A stretch of DNA of 39,104 nucleotides from Rhodospirillaceae bacterium (GTDB lineage: Bacteria; Pseudomonadota; Alphaproteobacteria; MPNO01; UBA2964). A model generated the notes under the pieces. The model was given only the letters and a program-made list of their open reading frames with translations. It did not search any database and was not told where the DNA came from. The translations under genes were made by a program, and so were the position numbers. Positions 1 to 6,911 of the stretch are shown here, in pieces (the first letter of the stretch is position 1; every line of letters begins with the position of its first letter). Where the stretch lies: positions 1 through 39,104 of the forward strand of contig JABJKO010000338.1 in the NCBI GenBank assembly GCA_018660305.1, written 5' to 3'.

Positions 1-1
1 C

Positions 2-748
2 GCCCATCGGGCGCACGCCTCCACCGAAGGTCTGGCCCATGTGATGCCCGCCGCTGCCGGCCGCCTGATGCAGGCGGAGCTGGAGGCGCTGGACACGGCG
101 CTGGGCGATCCCACCCGGCCGGTTGCCGCCATCGTCGGCGGCGCCAAGGTGTCCACCAAGCTCGACGTGCTGACCCATCTGGTGGGGCGGGTGGATCAGC
201 TCATTATCGGCGGTGCCATGGCCAATACGTTCCTGTTCGCGTTGGGCACCGATGTGGGCGTGTCACTCTGTGAACGCGACATGGCCGATACTGCCCGTGC
301 CGTCATGGCGGCCGCCGACGAGGCGGGTTGCGAGGTGGTGCTGCCTCGGGATGTGGTGATCTCCGCCAAGTTCGAAGCGGGTGCCGATTGCCAGACAGTG
401 CCCATTGCGGCTGTCCCCGACGACCAGATGATTCTCGATGTGGGGGGCGGCACGGCGGCGGCGCTGGCCGAAAATCTGTCCGGCTGCAAGACGTTATTGT
501 GGAACGGCCCCTTGGGGGCGTTTGAGATCCGGCCCTTCGATGCCGGCACCAACGCCGTGGCTCAGGCCGCCGCAAAGCTCACCAAAGAAGGCAAGCTGGT
601 CTCCATCGCCGGGGGTGGCGATACGGTGGCCGCCCTGACCGCGGCCGGGGCTATCGACGATTTTTCCTACGTATCCACCGCCGGTGGCGCCTTCCTCGAA
701 TGGATGGAAGGTAAGGTGCTCCCCGGCGTTGCGGCGCTCCAGGGGTAA
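2..748 (+). CDS. pgk: Phosphoglycerate kinase, 3' part (5' end outside window)
   Basis: This is the C-terminal two thirds of phosphoglycerate kinase, the glycolytic enzyme that transfers phosphate between 1,3-bisphosphoglycerate and ADP. The frame is open from base 2, so the gene starts outside the window; the GTG at 41 is internal. The first visible residues, [10 protein letters not shown], match the conserved PGK segment after the DAFG motif. Further landmarks are [10 protein letters not shown], the [10 protein letters not shown] segment of the nucleotide domain and the [10 protein letters not shown] loop followed by [18 protein letters not shown] near the C-terminus. It ends at TAA 746-748 with no clear terminator; a dispersed repeat follows. 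Recognition is very secure, only the start is missing. Confidence 0.97.
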   Translation, partial: AHRAHASTEGLAHVMPAAAGRLMQAELEALDTALGDPTRPVAAIVGGAKVSTKLDVLTHLVGRVDQLIIGGAMANTFLFALGTDVGVSLCERDMADTARAVMAAADEAGCEVVLPRDVVISAKFEAGADCQTVPIAAVPDDQMILDVGGGTAAALAENLSGCKTLLWNGPLGAFEIRPFDAGTNAVAQAAAKLTKEGKLVSIAGGGDTVAALTAAGAIDDFSYVSTAGGAFLEWMEGKVLPGVAALQG

Positions 749-769
749 GCCGTCGAACCCAGTTTTTAT

Positions 770-857
770 TGTCATCCAAGACTTGATCCGGGATCCAGCC
801 TTCGGTTGCCCCTGGGCCCCGGCCATGGGCGTGAAGCGCACTTGGGTCCGGGGTGAC
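770..857. repeat. Dispersed imperfect palindrome with TGTCATCC/GGGGTGACA ends
   Basis: The 88-bp block has inverted ends: TGTCATCC then acttgatccgggatccag on the left and cttgggtccggggtgaca on the right. This is the general form of short intergenic palindromes common in alphaproteobacterial genomes (recalled, not searched). It lies between the pgk stop and the 3' end of the convergent ferritin-like gene and may act as a bidirectional RNA hairpin. Only one copy is seen here, so its repeat nature rests on that resemblance. Confidence 0.5.
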
Positions 858-881
858 AAACGATTTAGGGGGGCAGGCGCC

Positions 882-1607
882 CTATTTCTTCTTCTTCCGC
901 GCGATAAACCGTTCAAGCGCCTCTGTCGTCATGGGCTCCTTGAACATTTCGTTGCGCATCCAGACCCTTTGCAAGCTGACATCCACCATGGCCTGCTCCA
1001 TTTTGGCCATGTCCTTCTTGTTTTTGATCAGTTTGGCGGCGATTTTGGCCTGTTCGATATAGTGGTCCTTTTCGTCCTCCCAGATTACCTTCATGGCCTT
1101 GGCGGTCATCTGGTTTACCTTGCCGCCCTTGAGTTTCGCGCCCACCCGGAACAGGGCCGTGCCGCCGCCTTCGGTGATGCCCACCGCCGCCTTGCCGATG
1201 ATTCCGCCCTTTGTCACATAGCGCCGGCGGATGTCGCCGAGCTTCTTTTCCTCCGGCAATTGCCTGAGGTCGCGCTTGGTGAGCTTACGCTTCTGTACAT
1301 GTTCCAGAATATCGGCCAACAGGACGAAATGGCTGTATTCCGACACAAGCTGCTCCAGCAGGAACAGATAATCGTGCCGGTCGATGGTTTTTCCCACCTT
1401 GGGAAAGTCGCCCACCGCCTTGGTCAGTTCACGGTGCAAGCCGTTGAAGAACCCGTCCACCGGGTTGAGCTCTTTCCATAGCTGGGCGCGCAGATAGAAG
1501 GCGTGATCGGCCGGTTTGGCGGTCTTGTAGAACCGCCGCGCGATCTCCGCCTCGGCCTCCCAATAAGGGTTTGCGATGTCGATAAGTTGCTGCATGACAG
1601 TGGCCAT
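882..1607 (-). CDS. Putative ferritin-like (diiron-type) helical protein, 241 aa
   Basis: The frame is open further upstream, but the ATG at 1607 (protein MATVMQQLID) has a good GGGAG ribosome site about 8 bases before it, so that start is preferred over 1718. The protein is rich in charged helices and ends in a lysine tail (IARKKKK). It carries two spaced E-x-x-H motifs, E90-YS-H93 and E179-KD-H182, the arrangement that binds a two-iron centre in ferritin-like four-helix bundles. Acidic residues E17, E19 and E21 in the first helix could supply further ligands. The exact family is not recognised. It is convergent with pgk and divergent from the flavoprotein gene at 1724. The iron role is inferred from spacing only. 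Confidence 0.6.
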   Translation of the reverse strand: MATVMQQLIDIANPYWEAEAEIARRFYKTAKPADHAFYLRAQLWKELNPVDGFFNGLHRELTKAVGDFPKVGKTIDRHDYLFLLEQLVSEYSHFVLLADILEHVQKRKLTKRDLRQLPEEKKLGDIRRRYVTKGGIIGKAAVGITEGGGTALFRVGAKLKGGKVNQMTAKAMKVIWEDEKDHYIEQAKIAAKLIKNKKDMAKMEQAMVDVSLQRVWMRNEMFKEPMTTEALERFIARKKKK

Positions 1608-1723
1608 GAATGCTCTCCCTAAATTTGTTGAGCGCAACCTAATGGCGCCCGCCGCTGGCGGCAAGGCCGTGCATCGGCGGGAGGCTTGCGCTAGATTGCC
1701 GCCATGAAAAAGGAACAAGAGAC

Positions 1724-3445
1724 ATGATGCGTGTATCCACCGACGTGTTCATCGTCGGCTCCGGCGGTGCCGGCATGTATGCCGCCGTCGCGGCCGCCCG
1801 TGAGGGCGTCGACGTCGTCCTTGCCGACAAGAGCCTGATCAGCCGTGGCGGGGCCACCATCATGGCCCAGATGACGGTAGCCGCCGCCGTCGGTCATGAA
1901 GAGCCTGATCACTGGACCCACCATCTGGCCGATACCATCGAGGCCGGTCACGGGCTCTGCAATGAGCGGCTTTCCGCCATTCTGTGTGAGGAAGCGGCCG
2001 CCCGGATTAACGAGATGGACGAGTGGAAGGTCGGCTGGGCCCGCGAAAACGGCCGCATGACCCAGGTGCATGCGCCGGGTCACGGGCTCAAGCGCTGCGT
2101 CTACGTGGATTATCTCAATACCGGCCCGGCGGTCGCCCGGGCGCTGCGCGGCGAGGTGGCGCAGCGCGGCGGCATTGCGCGGGCCAGCGGCCTTGCGGTG
2201 CTGGAGATCGTCGTCCGCGATGGCGAAGCGGTGGGTGCGGTGGCTATCGATGTGGAATCCGGCGAGCCGGTGCTGGTGGAGGCTGGCGCGGTGATCCTCG
2301 CCGCCGGCGGGCTGACCCGGCTGTATCAGCGCAACAGCGCGTCGTTGAATATGGCGGGCGAGGCTTATGCCATGGCGTTGCGGGCCGGGGCCGAGCTGAT
2401 CGATATGGAGTTCGTGCAGTTCTTCCCCATCGGACATCTGGCGCCGCGCATGGTGGGTATGGACCCCATCATGTGGGATCCGTTCCGCTACAAGGTGGGC
2501 GGCAAGCTGCTCAACGGCGAATTCGAGGAATTCATCCATAATTACGGCGCCTCCGACGGCGGGACCTACACCGCCCGGCGCGACGTGGCGTCTTATGCCA
2601 TCACCCGCGAGGTAGAGGCCGGGCGCGGCTCGCCCCATGGCGGGGTGTGGCTGTCCTTCGAACATATTCCCGATGACGTTATGAAGGACAAGTTCGGGCC
2701 CATGATCGGTAAGCTTGCCAAGAACGGCATCGATCTCTCCAAAATGCCCATCGAGGTCTCACCCATCGCCCATTACCACATGGGAGGTGTGCGGGTGGAC
2801 GAGGAAATGCGTACCCGTGTGCCGGGGCTCTTTGCCGCCGGTGAAGCGGTGGGCGGCGCCAATGGCGCGACGCGGCTGTCCGGCAATGCCATCACCGAGG
2901 CCTTTGTGTTCGGCGAGCGGGCCGGGCGGTTCGCGGCGGCACGGGCTAAAGGCGCGGCGCGCGCGTCTCTCGATGATTCCGCCGTCGAAGCGGTTTTTGC
3001 CGAACCCCGCGCCCAGTTGAAAAAAGGCCTGGAACCCGACGGTGGCCCGGCGGCCCTGATGAAGGAGCTGCAGGCGCTTATGTGGGACAAGGTGGGACTG
3101 TTCCGTACCGGCGACGATCTCGAGGCGGCGCTGGCCCGTATCCGCGAAATGCAGGCCGACGATATGACCCGTATGGCGATCCCCGACGATTCGCCGTTTA
3201 ACCAGGCGCTGCTGGATTGGTATGAGCTGCGCGCCGGGCTTCTGTGTGCGGAAGCGGTGACGCTGTCGGCGATCAACCGGACTGAAAGCCGGGGCGCCCA
3301 TCAGCGCGAGGATATGCCCGACGTGTCACGGGATTTCGAACGTAACCAGACCATCGCCCTCGAGGGTGGCGAACTGGTCTCCGGCTGGCAGGATGTGCCG
3401 CGGATTTCATACACCCTCGAAGACAAACAGGGGGCAGTAATATGA
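1724..3445 (+). CDS. FAD-dependent oxidoreductase, fumarate reductase/SdhA-like flavoprotein
   Basis: This 573-aa protein belongs to the FAD_binding_2 / succinate dehydrogenase-fumarate reductase flavoprotein family. It starts with a Rossmann motif (IVGSGGAGMYAA, about residues 10-21). The substrate-domain signature HYHMGG and the late RLSGNAITEAFVFGERAG segment are intact. The usual histidine for covalent FAD (SHT-x-AQGG in SdhA) is absent; the region reads SRGGATIMAQ, so FAD is probably non-covalent. Adjacent ATGs at 1724 and 1727 are both possible, with AAGGA upstream. The gene overlaps the ferredoxin-like gene by 4 bp (ATGA), so the two are translationally coupled. No membrane anchor or 3Fe-4S subunit follows, so true succinate dehydrogenase is unlikely. 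Substrate unknown. Confidence 0.85.
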   Translation: MMRVSTDVFIVGSGGAGMYAAVAAAREGVDVVLADKSLISRGGATIMAQMTVAAAVGHEEPDHWTHHLADTIEAGHGLCNERLSAILCEEAAARINEMDEWKVGWARENGRMTQVHAPGHGLKRCVYVDYLNTGPAVARALRGEVAQRGGIARASGLAVLEIVVRDGEAVGAVAIDVESGEPVLVEAGAVILAAGGLTRLYQRNSASLNMAGEAYAMALRAGAELIDMEFVQFFPIGHLAPRMVGMDPIMWDPFRYKVGGKLLNGEFEEFIHNYGASDGGTYTARRDVASYAITREVEAGRGSPHGGVWLSFEHIPDDVMKDKFGPMIGKLAKNGIDLSKMPIEVSPIAHYHMGGVRVDEEMRTRVPGLFAAGEAVGGANGATRLSGNAITEAFVFGERAGRFAAARAKGAARASLDDSAVEAVFAEPRAQLKKGLEPDGGPAALMKELQALMWDKVGLFRTGDDLEAALARIREMQADDMTRMAIPDDSPFNQALLDWYELRAGLLCAEAVTLSAINRTESRGAHQREDMPDVSRDFERNQTIALEGGELVSGWQDVPRISYTLEDKQGAVI

Positions 3446-3789
3446 GCAGTAATCTGGTCGCAACCCTGAAGGTCTTTCGCGGCGTCGAGGGCGAAGAACC
3501 CCGCTATGACGAATTCGATGTGCCGTTCGAGGACGGCGCCTCGGTGCTCGATGCCCTGGTCTGGCTCCGTGCCAACACGGATTCGTCGCTGGCCTTCCGC
3601 TATAGCTGTTTTAGCGCCAACGCGTGCAAGGAATGCATGGTCCGGGTCGACGGCAAGATCGGCTATGCCTGCACCGAGCACCTCAAGGCTGGCGATCAGA
3701 CCGTCGAGCCGCTGGCCAACAAGCGTCTGGTCCGTGACCTGGTCACCGACATCGTTCCCCCGAAGGAACGGCTGGGGGGCGGGGATTAA
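3442..3789 (+). CDS. Small [2Fe-2S] ferredoxin-like partner of the flavoprotein
   Basis: The 115-aa protein resembles only the N-terminal plant-type ferredoxin domain of SdhB/FrdB. Cysteines C56, C62, C65 and C77 lie in RYSCFSANACKEC...DGKIGYAC, which gives spacing C-x5-C-x2-C-x11-C. In SdhB the first interval is normally four residues, so there is one extra residue here. The C-terminal domain that carries 4Fe-4S and 3Fe-4S clusters is missing, not frameshifted: the protein ends at a clean stop. It probably passes electrons between the flavoprotein encoded just upstream and an unknown acceptor in the cytoplasm. The 4-bp overlap with the upstream gene supports a complex. Fold is secure; redox partner is inference. 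Confidence 0.8.
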   Translation: MSSNLVATLKVFRGVEGEEPRYDEFDVPFEDGASVLDALVWLRANTDSSLAFRYSCFSANACKECMVRVDGKIGYACTEHLKAGDQTVEPLANKRLVRDLVTDIVPPKERLGGGD

Positions 3790-3844
3790 TCCATCGTCCC
3801 CTATGCCGCCATGATTGGCGGTCACTGCGTATTTACCATATTTG

Positions 3845-3865
3845 CCGTCGGAAATTTTTACAGTT
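3845..3865 (+). promoter_or_regulatory. Putative enhancer-binding-protein site (21-bp dyad), copy A
   Basis: The 21-bp sequence CCGTCGGAAATTTTTACAGTT is an imperfect dyad of the form CYGT-N11-ACAG. It recurs at 26620 and 26671. Its centre is about 97 bp upstream of the predicted start of the sigma54-type promoter at 3925, a typical place for an activator of sigma54 polymerase. The regulator that binds is not identified. Confidence 0.6.
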
Positions 3866-3924
3866 GGGGAAATTTATCCCCGCGGCGGCGGCATAAGCTA
3901 TTGAATTACAACAATTCGTGGAAG

Positions 3925-3942
3925 TTGGCACGGTTCTTGCAT
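3925..3942 (+). promoter_or_regulatory. Sigma54 (RpoN) -24/-12 promoter for the 54-aa peptide gene
   Basis: TTGGCACGGTTCTTGCAT matches the RpoN consensus TGGCAC-N5-TTGCW exactly, with GG at 3927-3928 and GC at 3939-3940 separated by the required 10 bp. The predicted transcript starts near 3952, giving a leader of about 93 nt before the ATG at 4045. The rest of the 3790-4044 gap holds the dyad at 3845, a near-palindrome ggggaaatttatcccc at about 3866-3881, and AT-rich DNA. Confidence 0.8.
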
Positions 3943-4044
3943 AATTCCCGGCAAGGGAAGCAAAGCGTAACCGGATGCTGGTGTTAACAGTAATTTTGCG
4001 CATCGGGTCCGTTGGTTGGTAATTCTTATGCAGAGGTCCCTATT

Positions 4045-4209
4045 ATGAAAAATCATGACGAAGACGTAGTCGAGGAACGCCGTGAGTTCCTGAAATCCGC
4101 CGGCAAGGTGGCGATCACCGCGCCCGCGGTGGCATTGCTGTTGTCGGCTAATGTCAAGCCCGCCTCGGCGGTATCGCTGTACCCTCCCGTCATTAACGGA
4201 GAGAGTTAA
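4045..4209 (+). CDS. 54-aa peptide with Tat-type signal, possible modified-peptide precursor
   Basis: The ATG at 4045 has AGAGG eight bases upstream and is preferred to the GTG at 4012. The product opens with an acidic stretch (MKNHDEDVVEE), then a twin-arginine motif (R12-R13-E-F-L-K17) and a hydrophobic segment (about residues 22-37). It then has a signal-peptidase-like PASA site at 39-42. Cleavage after A42 would leave a 12-residue peptide, VSLYPPVINGES, with serine as the last residue. A sigma54-type promoter precedes it and a hairpin terminator follows. The neighbours encode a PqqD-HprK-like fusion and a nucleotidyltransferase-like protein, so a precursor peptide is plausible. The family is not recognised; it could instead be a small secreted or membrane protein. 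Confidence 0.7.
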   Translation: MKNHDEDVVEERREFLKSAGKVAITAPAVALLLSANVKPASAVSLYPPVINGES

Positions 4210-4229
4210 TCCAGCGGTTTCAATAAGCC

Positions 4230-4276
4230 CGCCGGCGTGGCGCGACGATGCGCCATGCCGGCGGCGCTTGATTTTT
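4230..4276. terminator. Strong hairpin terminator between convergent genes
   Basis: Arms 4230-4243 (CGCCGGCGTGGCGC) and 4250-4263 (GCGCCATGCCGGCG) form a 14-bp stem with one G-U pair and a 6-nt loop. A T-run at 4272-4276 follows on the + strand. It ends the 54-aa peptide transcript and probably also serves the convergent nucleotidyltransferase gene, whose stop codon (4275-4277) overlaps the T-run. Confidence 0.8.
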
Positions 4277-5597
4277 ATCCGGTCGATTTTTTCCGGGTGG
4301 TGGCTGCCGCCCCCTGGCCGTGCGTTGGTTTGATTCTGCGCATCACCAGCCAGACCGGCAGCAGAACATAATCATGGATCAGTTTGACCGGATAATAGAG
4401 CGCAAATAGCGCGTCCGGCAGGGCAATCATGTGCAGATGGGCGCCGCGCGGCATAAGGATTGTGCGAAGCACATAGGCGGCGCGGTCGCGGAGTCTTTCG
4501 CGCATGTGCAGGCGGTAGGAGGATACGCGGTAGAGGGGCGCCGGCCCGTCCGGCGATTCCGGCTCGTCGTCCAGGGATAATTTAGCAATAATTCGGTCAG
4601 CCAGCCGTTGTGCCGTTACGTCGCGCTCCTGAGCCGCCGCGACCGGCGGCGGAAGGGGCGTTGTCAGCAACCGGTTCGCCAGGGACACCGCCAGCAACAC
4701 CATTCTCAGACATCCCTGGTCGGTGGCCCTCTGTAGGGTTGTTTGCCAGTCCAGGGCCGGGTTGGCGTCCATAAACCAGGCAATGTCGCAAATCCACTGC
4801 AGACGCCACCATCCTTCTTTCGATCCATGCACGGACAGGACGATCAGCTGGTCCTCCGGCGCGAAGCCCAGGATGCTTGCTCCGTTAAAGGGCATGGGCC
4901 TGGCCCTTGCCCATAGGCCGGCATAGTCGAAAGATACCGCCAGGACGGCGGGCGCAAGGGTCCAGTGGGGCTCGATGACAATCTCGCCACCCGGCCGTGA
5001 CAGCATGGTCTGGCCGTTATACCGGAACAGCGCCCGGCAGCGCGCGGGGGACAAATTCTCATTGGTGTCGTACCCCAGCCCGGCCAGACATGTTTGCGTG
5101 GCGGGAATGTCGGTCTCGCGGATCAGGAAATCGAGGTCGCGAAAGGTTCTAAGGGACACATGGGAATAGGCGGTCGCGGCAAGAACCGGGCCCTTGAACG
5201 GAATTGCGGGGATGCCGCTTTTCTCCAGAGCAGTGAGAATGCGGGTAAGTTCATCGGCGCTGTTTGTGTTGCGTATCCGGGTACCGTCCTGGTTGACGGT
5301 CAGCGCCTGGGCGATATCGGGGGGCAGCGCGTCTCCGAAGACGGCTCCCGCGTTGCGCGCCACAAGCGGGGTAATCCCGTGACGGAGGGCGAGCCGCACG
5401 AACCGGGACCAATCCATGTCGGTCCCGCCTGTCAGGGCCTGCCCCTCCGCGTCCGGATGAGGGCGGGCACAGCGGACCAGGGCGTCGAACTCCGTGTAAC
5501 CGAAAACTGCCATAAGGGGCCTGAAAAGCGTCGCGACGGGCTGTTCACGCTGATGTTCCGTCGTCCCGTCTTTATCCGGGACAGGGTTAAGGCTCAC
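4275..5597 (-). CDS. Nucleotidyltransferase family protein (NTP_transf_5-like)
   Basis: Up to 440 aa. The segment IPFKGPVLAATAY followed by RTFRDLDFLI is the nucleotidyltransferase-like core of the PF14907-type family, with an acidic pair D-x-D in RDLDFLI. A C-terminal hydrophobic region (DALFALYYPVKLIHDYVLLPVWLVM) may touch the membrane. The frame can start at GTG 5597, but that codon lies inside a perfect CtrA box (5587-5601) and has no ribosome site. The ATG at 5513 (MAVFGYTEFD) is a likely alternative. Proteins of this family accompany HprK-like kinases in some lasso-peptide clusters (PadeN in the paeninodin cluster). That precedent suggests a nucleotidyl tailoring step on the nearby peptide, which is inference. 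Confidence 0.75.
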   Translation of the reverse strand: MSLNPVPDKDGTTEHQREQPVATLFRPLMAVFGYTEFDALVRCARPHPDAEGQALTGGTDMDWSRFVRLALRHGITPLVARNAGAVFGDALPPDIAQALTVNQDGTRIRNTNSADELTRILTALEKSGIPAIPFKGPVLAATAYSHVSLRTFRDLDFLIRETDIPATQTCLAGLGYDTNENLSPARCRALFRYNGQTMLSRPGGEIVIEPHWTLAPAVLAVSFDYAGLWARARPMPFNGASILGFAPEDQLIVLSVHGSKEGWWRLQWICDIAWFMDANPALDWQTTLQRATDQGCLRMVLLAVSLANRLLTTPLPPPVAAAQERDVTAQRLADRIIAKLSLDDEPESPDGPAPLYRVSSYRLHMRERLRDRAAYVLRTILMPRGAHLHMIALPDALFALYYPVKLIHDYVLLPVWLVMRRIKPTHGQGAAATTRKKSTG

Positions 5598-5601
5598 TTA
5601 A
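5587..5601. promoter_or_regulatory. CtrA-type box TTAA-N7-TTAA
   Basis: TTAAGGCTCACTTAA is a perfect full CtrA recognition site of alphaproteobacteria. It sits in the divergent interval between the nucleotidyltransferase and PqqD-kinase genes and could control one or both. About 0.1 such sites are expected by chance in 39 kb at this base composition, and a second one is found at 10675. Confidence 0.55.
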
Positions 5602-5652
5602 CGGTTGCCGTCTAGCGTCGGTCGCGACCCCCCAGAATTACACCACTGCATC

Positions 5653-6909
5653 ATGCCCCTGGAAGCGACCGACAAGATAGCGCTAGACGCCCGCGCGCAC
5701 CTGTCCATTGTCGACAGCGGCGGCCTGGTGTTTTCGGAAACGACCCAGGAAATCTACGCCCTTAATACCCTCGCGACTTTTGTATGGTGCTGCGCCGAAG
5801 AGGACATGTCCGTCCCGGACACCGCCCATAGGATCGCGCGCAGTTTTGGGTTTTCTCCGGATAAGGCCGCCACCGAGGTTGCCGCCCTGCTCGGCCAATG
5901 GCGGGGGCTGGGACTGATGGCCGGCCGCGACGGGGAAGAAGCCCGAATTCCCCCCCGGAAAGCCGAAGAAAAATATCCGGTGCCCACGGGCATGCCGCAC
6001 TGGGTCCAGCCAATTGTGGTGGCCGAACGCCGGTACCGGCTGCTGACGACAGTGGTGACGGTCCGCTTCACAAATGTGGAACAGGAAGCATGGGTTCATC
6101 CGGTTCTGGCTCAATTCGAGACCCAGGAAAGCAGCCACGCGGTGTCGGTGATCGATATGATAGAGGTGGACGGCCACCATTTGATTTACAGCGACAAAGA
6201 GCCGAGAGCGCGCTGTGAAGATCTCGATACCATTGCGCCCTGGGTCAAGTCCCTGGTCTGGCAATCGGCGATCGATCATTACGACTATTTCCTCCAGATC
6301 CACGCGGGAGTCGTTGGTGCCGGCGATCACTGCATTCTGTTACCGGGGGCGCCCGGCAACGGAAAATCGACCCTTACTTCGGCCTTGTCCCATGCCGGGT
6401 TTGATTATTATTCCGATGAGGTTGCGTTGCTGGAATATCCCGGTTTCGTTGTTCGGCCGTTGCCCCTGAGCATCGGGGTAAAGTCCACGGGATGGGACGT
6501 TCTGGCGCCCTATATGCCCGAACTGCGGGACCTGCCCATACATCGTCGCGCCGACGGCAAGGTGCTGCGTTATGTCCCGCCTCCCGTGCCGGATATTCAC
6601 GCTGATCGGGACACCGGGTGCCGTGTCGGACAGATTATTTTTCCCTGTTACGCACCCGATGCCGACACAAGACTGGAGCCCCTTGGCCGGGTTGCGGCAC
6701 TGAAACGATTGATGGACGAATGTCTCGCCATTCCCGGCCGGCTGACAGTCGATAATGTCGCCGGTCTCGCGCGGTGGATCAAATCGGTCAATTGTTACGA
6801 ATTGCCGTTATCGTCGCTGGACGAAGCCGTCGCTCTGGTGCGCGGTATCGCCAGCCCATCCCGAACCGGGTCGGATGATTCCGCTTTGGTTGACAGCACC
6901 CGGACCTGA
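5653..6909 (+). CDS. PqqD-like domain fused to HprK-like kinase, 418 aa
   Basis: The ATG at 5653 (MPLEATDKIAL) is chosen over the TTG at 5605, which lies at the CtrA box. Residues 1-95 look like a PqqD domain (SIVDSGGLVFSETTQEIYALN, then FVWCCAEE), the fold that binds leader peptides in modified-peptide pathways. Residues from about 210 form an HPr-kinase-like domain: IHAGVVG, a perfect Walker A G232-APGNGKST240, then DYYSDEVALLE with S254-D255-E256, and a proline-rich PPPVPD segment. The pattern resembles HprK homologues that phosphorylate peptides (ThcoK type) rather than true HprK, and no HPr/PTS gene is nearby. The substrate may be the 54-aa peptide, which ends in Ser. Domains are clear; substrate is inferred. 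Confidence 0.85.
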   Translation: MPLEATDKIALDARAHLSIVDSGGLVFSETTQEIYALNTLATFVWCCAEEDMSVPDTAHRIARSFGFSPDKAATEVAALLGQWRGLGLMAGRDGEEARIPPRKAEEKYPVPTGMPHWVQPIVVAERRYRLLTTVVTVRFTNVEQEAWVHPVLAQFETQESSHAVSVIDMIEVDGHHLIYSDKEPRARCEDLDTIAPWVKSLVWQSAIDHYDYFLQIHAGVVGAGDHCILLPGAPGNGKSTLTSALSHAGFDYYSDEVALLEYPGFVVRPLPLSIGVKSTGWDVLAPYMPELRDLPIHRRADGKVLRYVPPPVPDIHADRDTGCRVGQIIFPCYAPDADTRLEPLGRVAALKRLMDECLAIPGRLTVDNVAGLARWIKSVNCYELPLSSLDEAVALVRGIASPSRTGSDDSALVDSTRT

Positions 6910-6911
6910 AT

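Noticed and set aside
1724..3789. Succinate dehydrogenase or fumarate reductase
   Set aside because: The iron-sulfur protein has only the [2Fe-2S] domain, no membrane anchor genes exist and the covalent-FAD histidine is missing.
4193..4209. CtrA-like TTAA...TTAA at the end of the 54-aa gene
   Set aside because: The spacer is 9 bp, not 7, and it lies in coding sequence before a terminator.
4045..6909. Complete lasso-peptide cluster
   Set aside because: Kinase- and nucleotidyltransferase-like genes fit, but no asparagine-synthetase-like cyclase or transglutaminase-like protease is present, and the peptide has a Tat-type signal rather than a lasso core.
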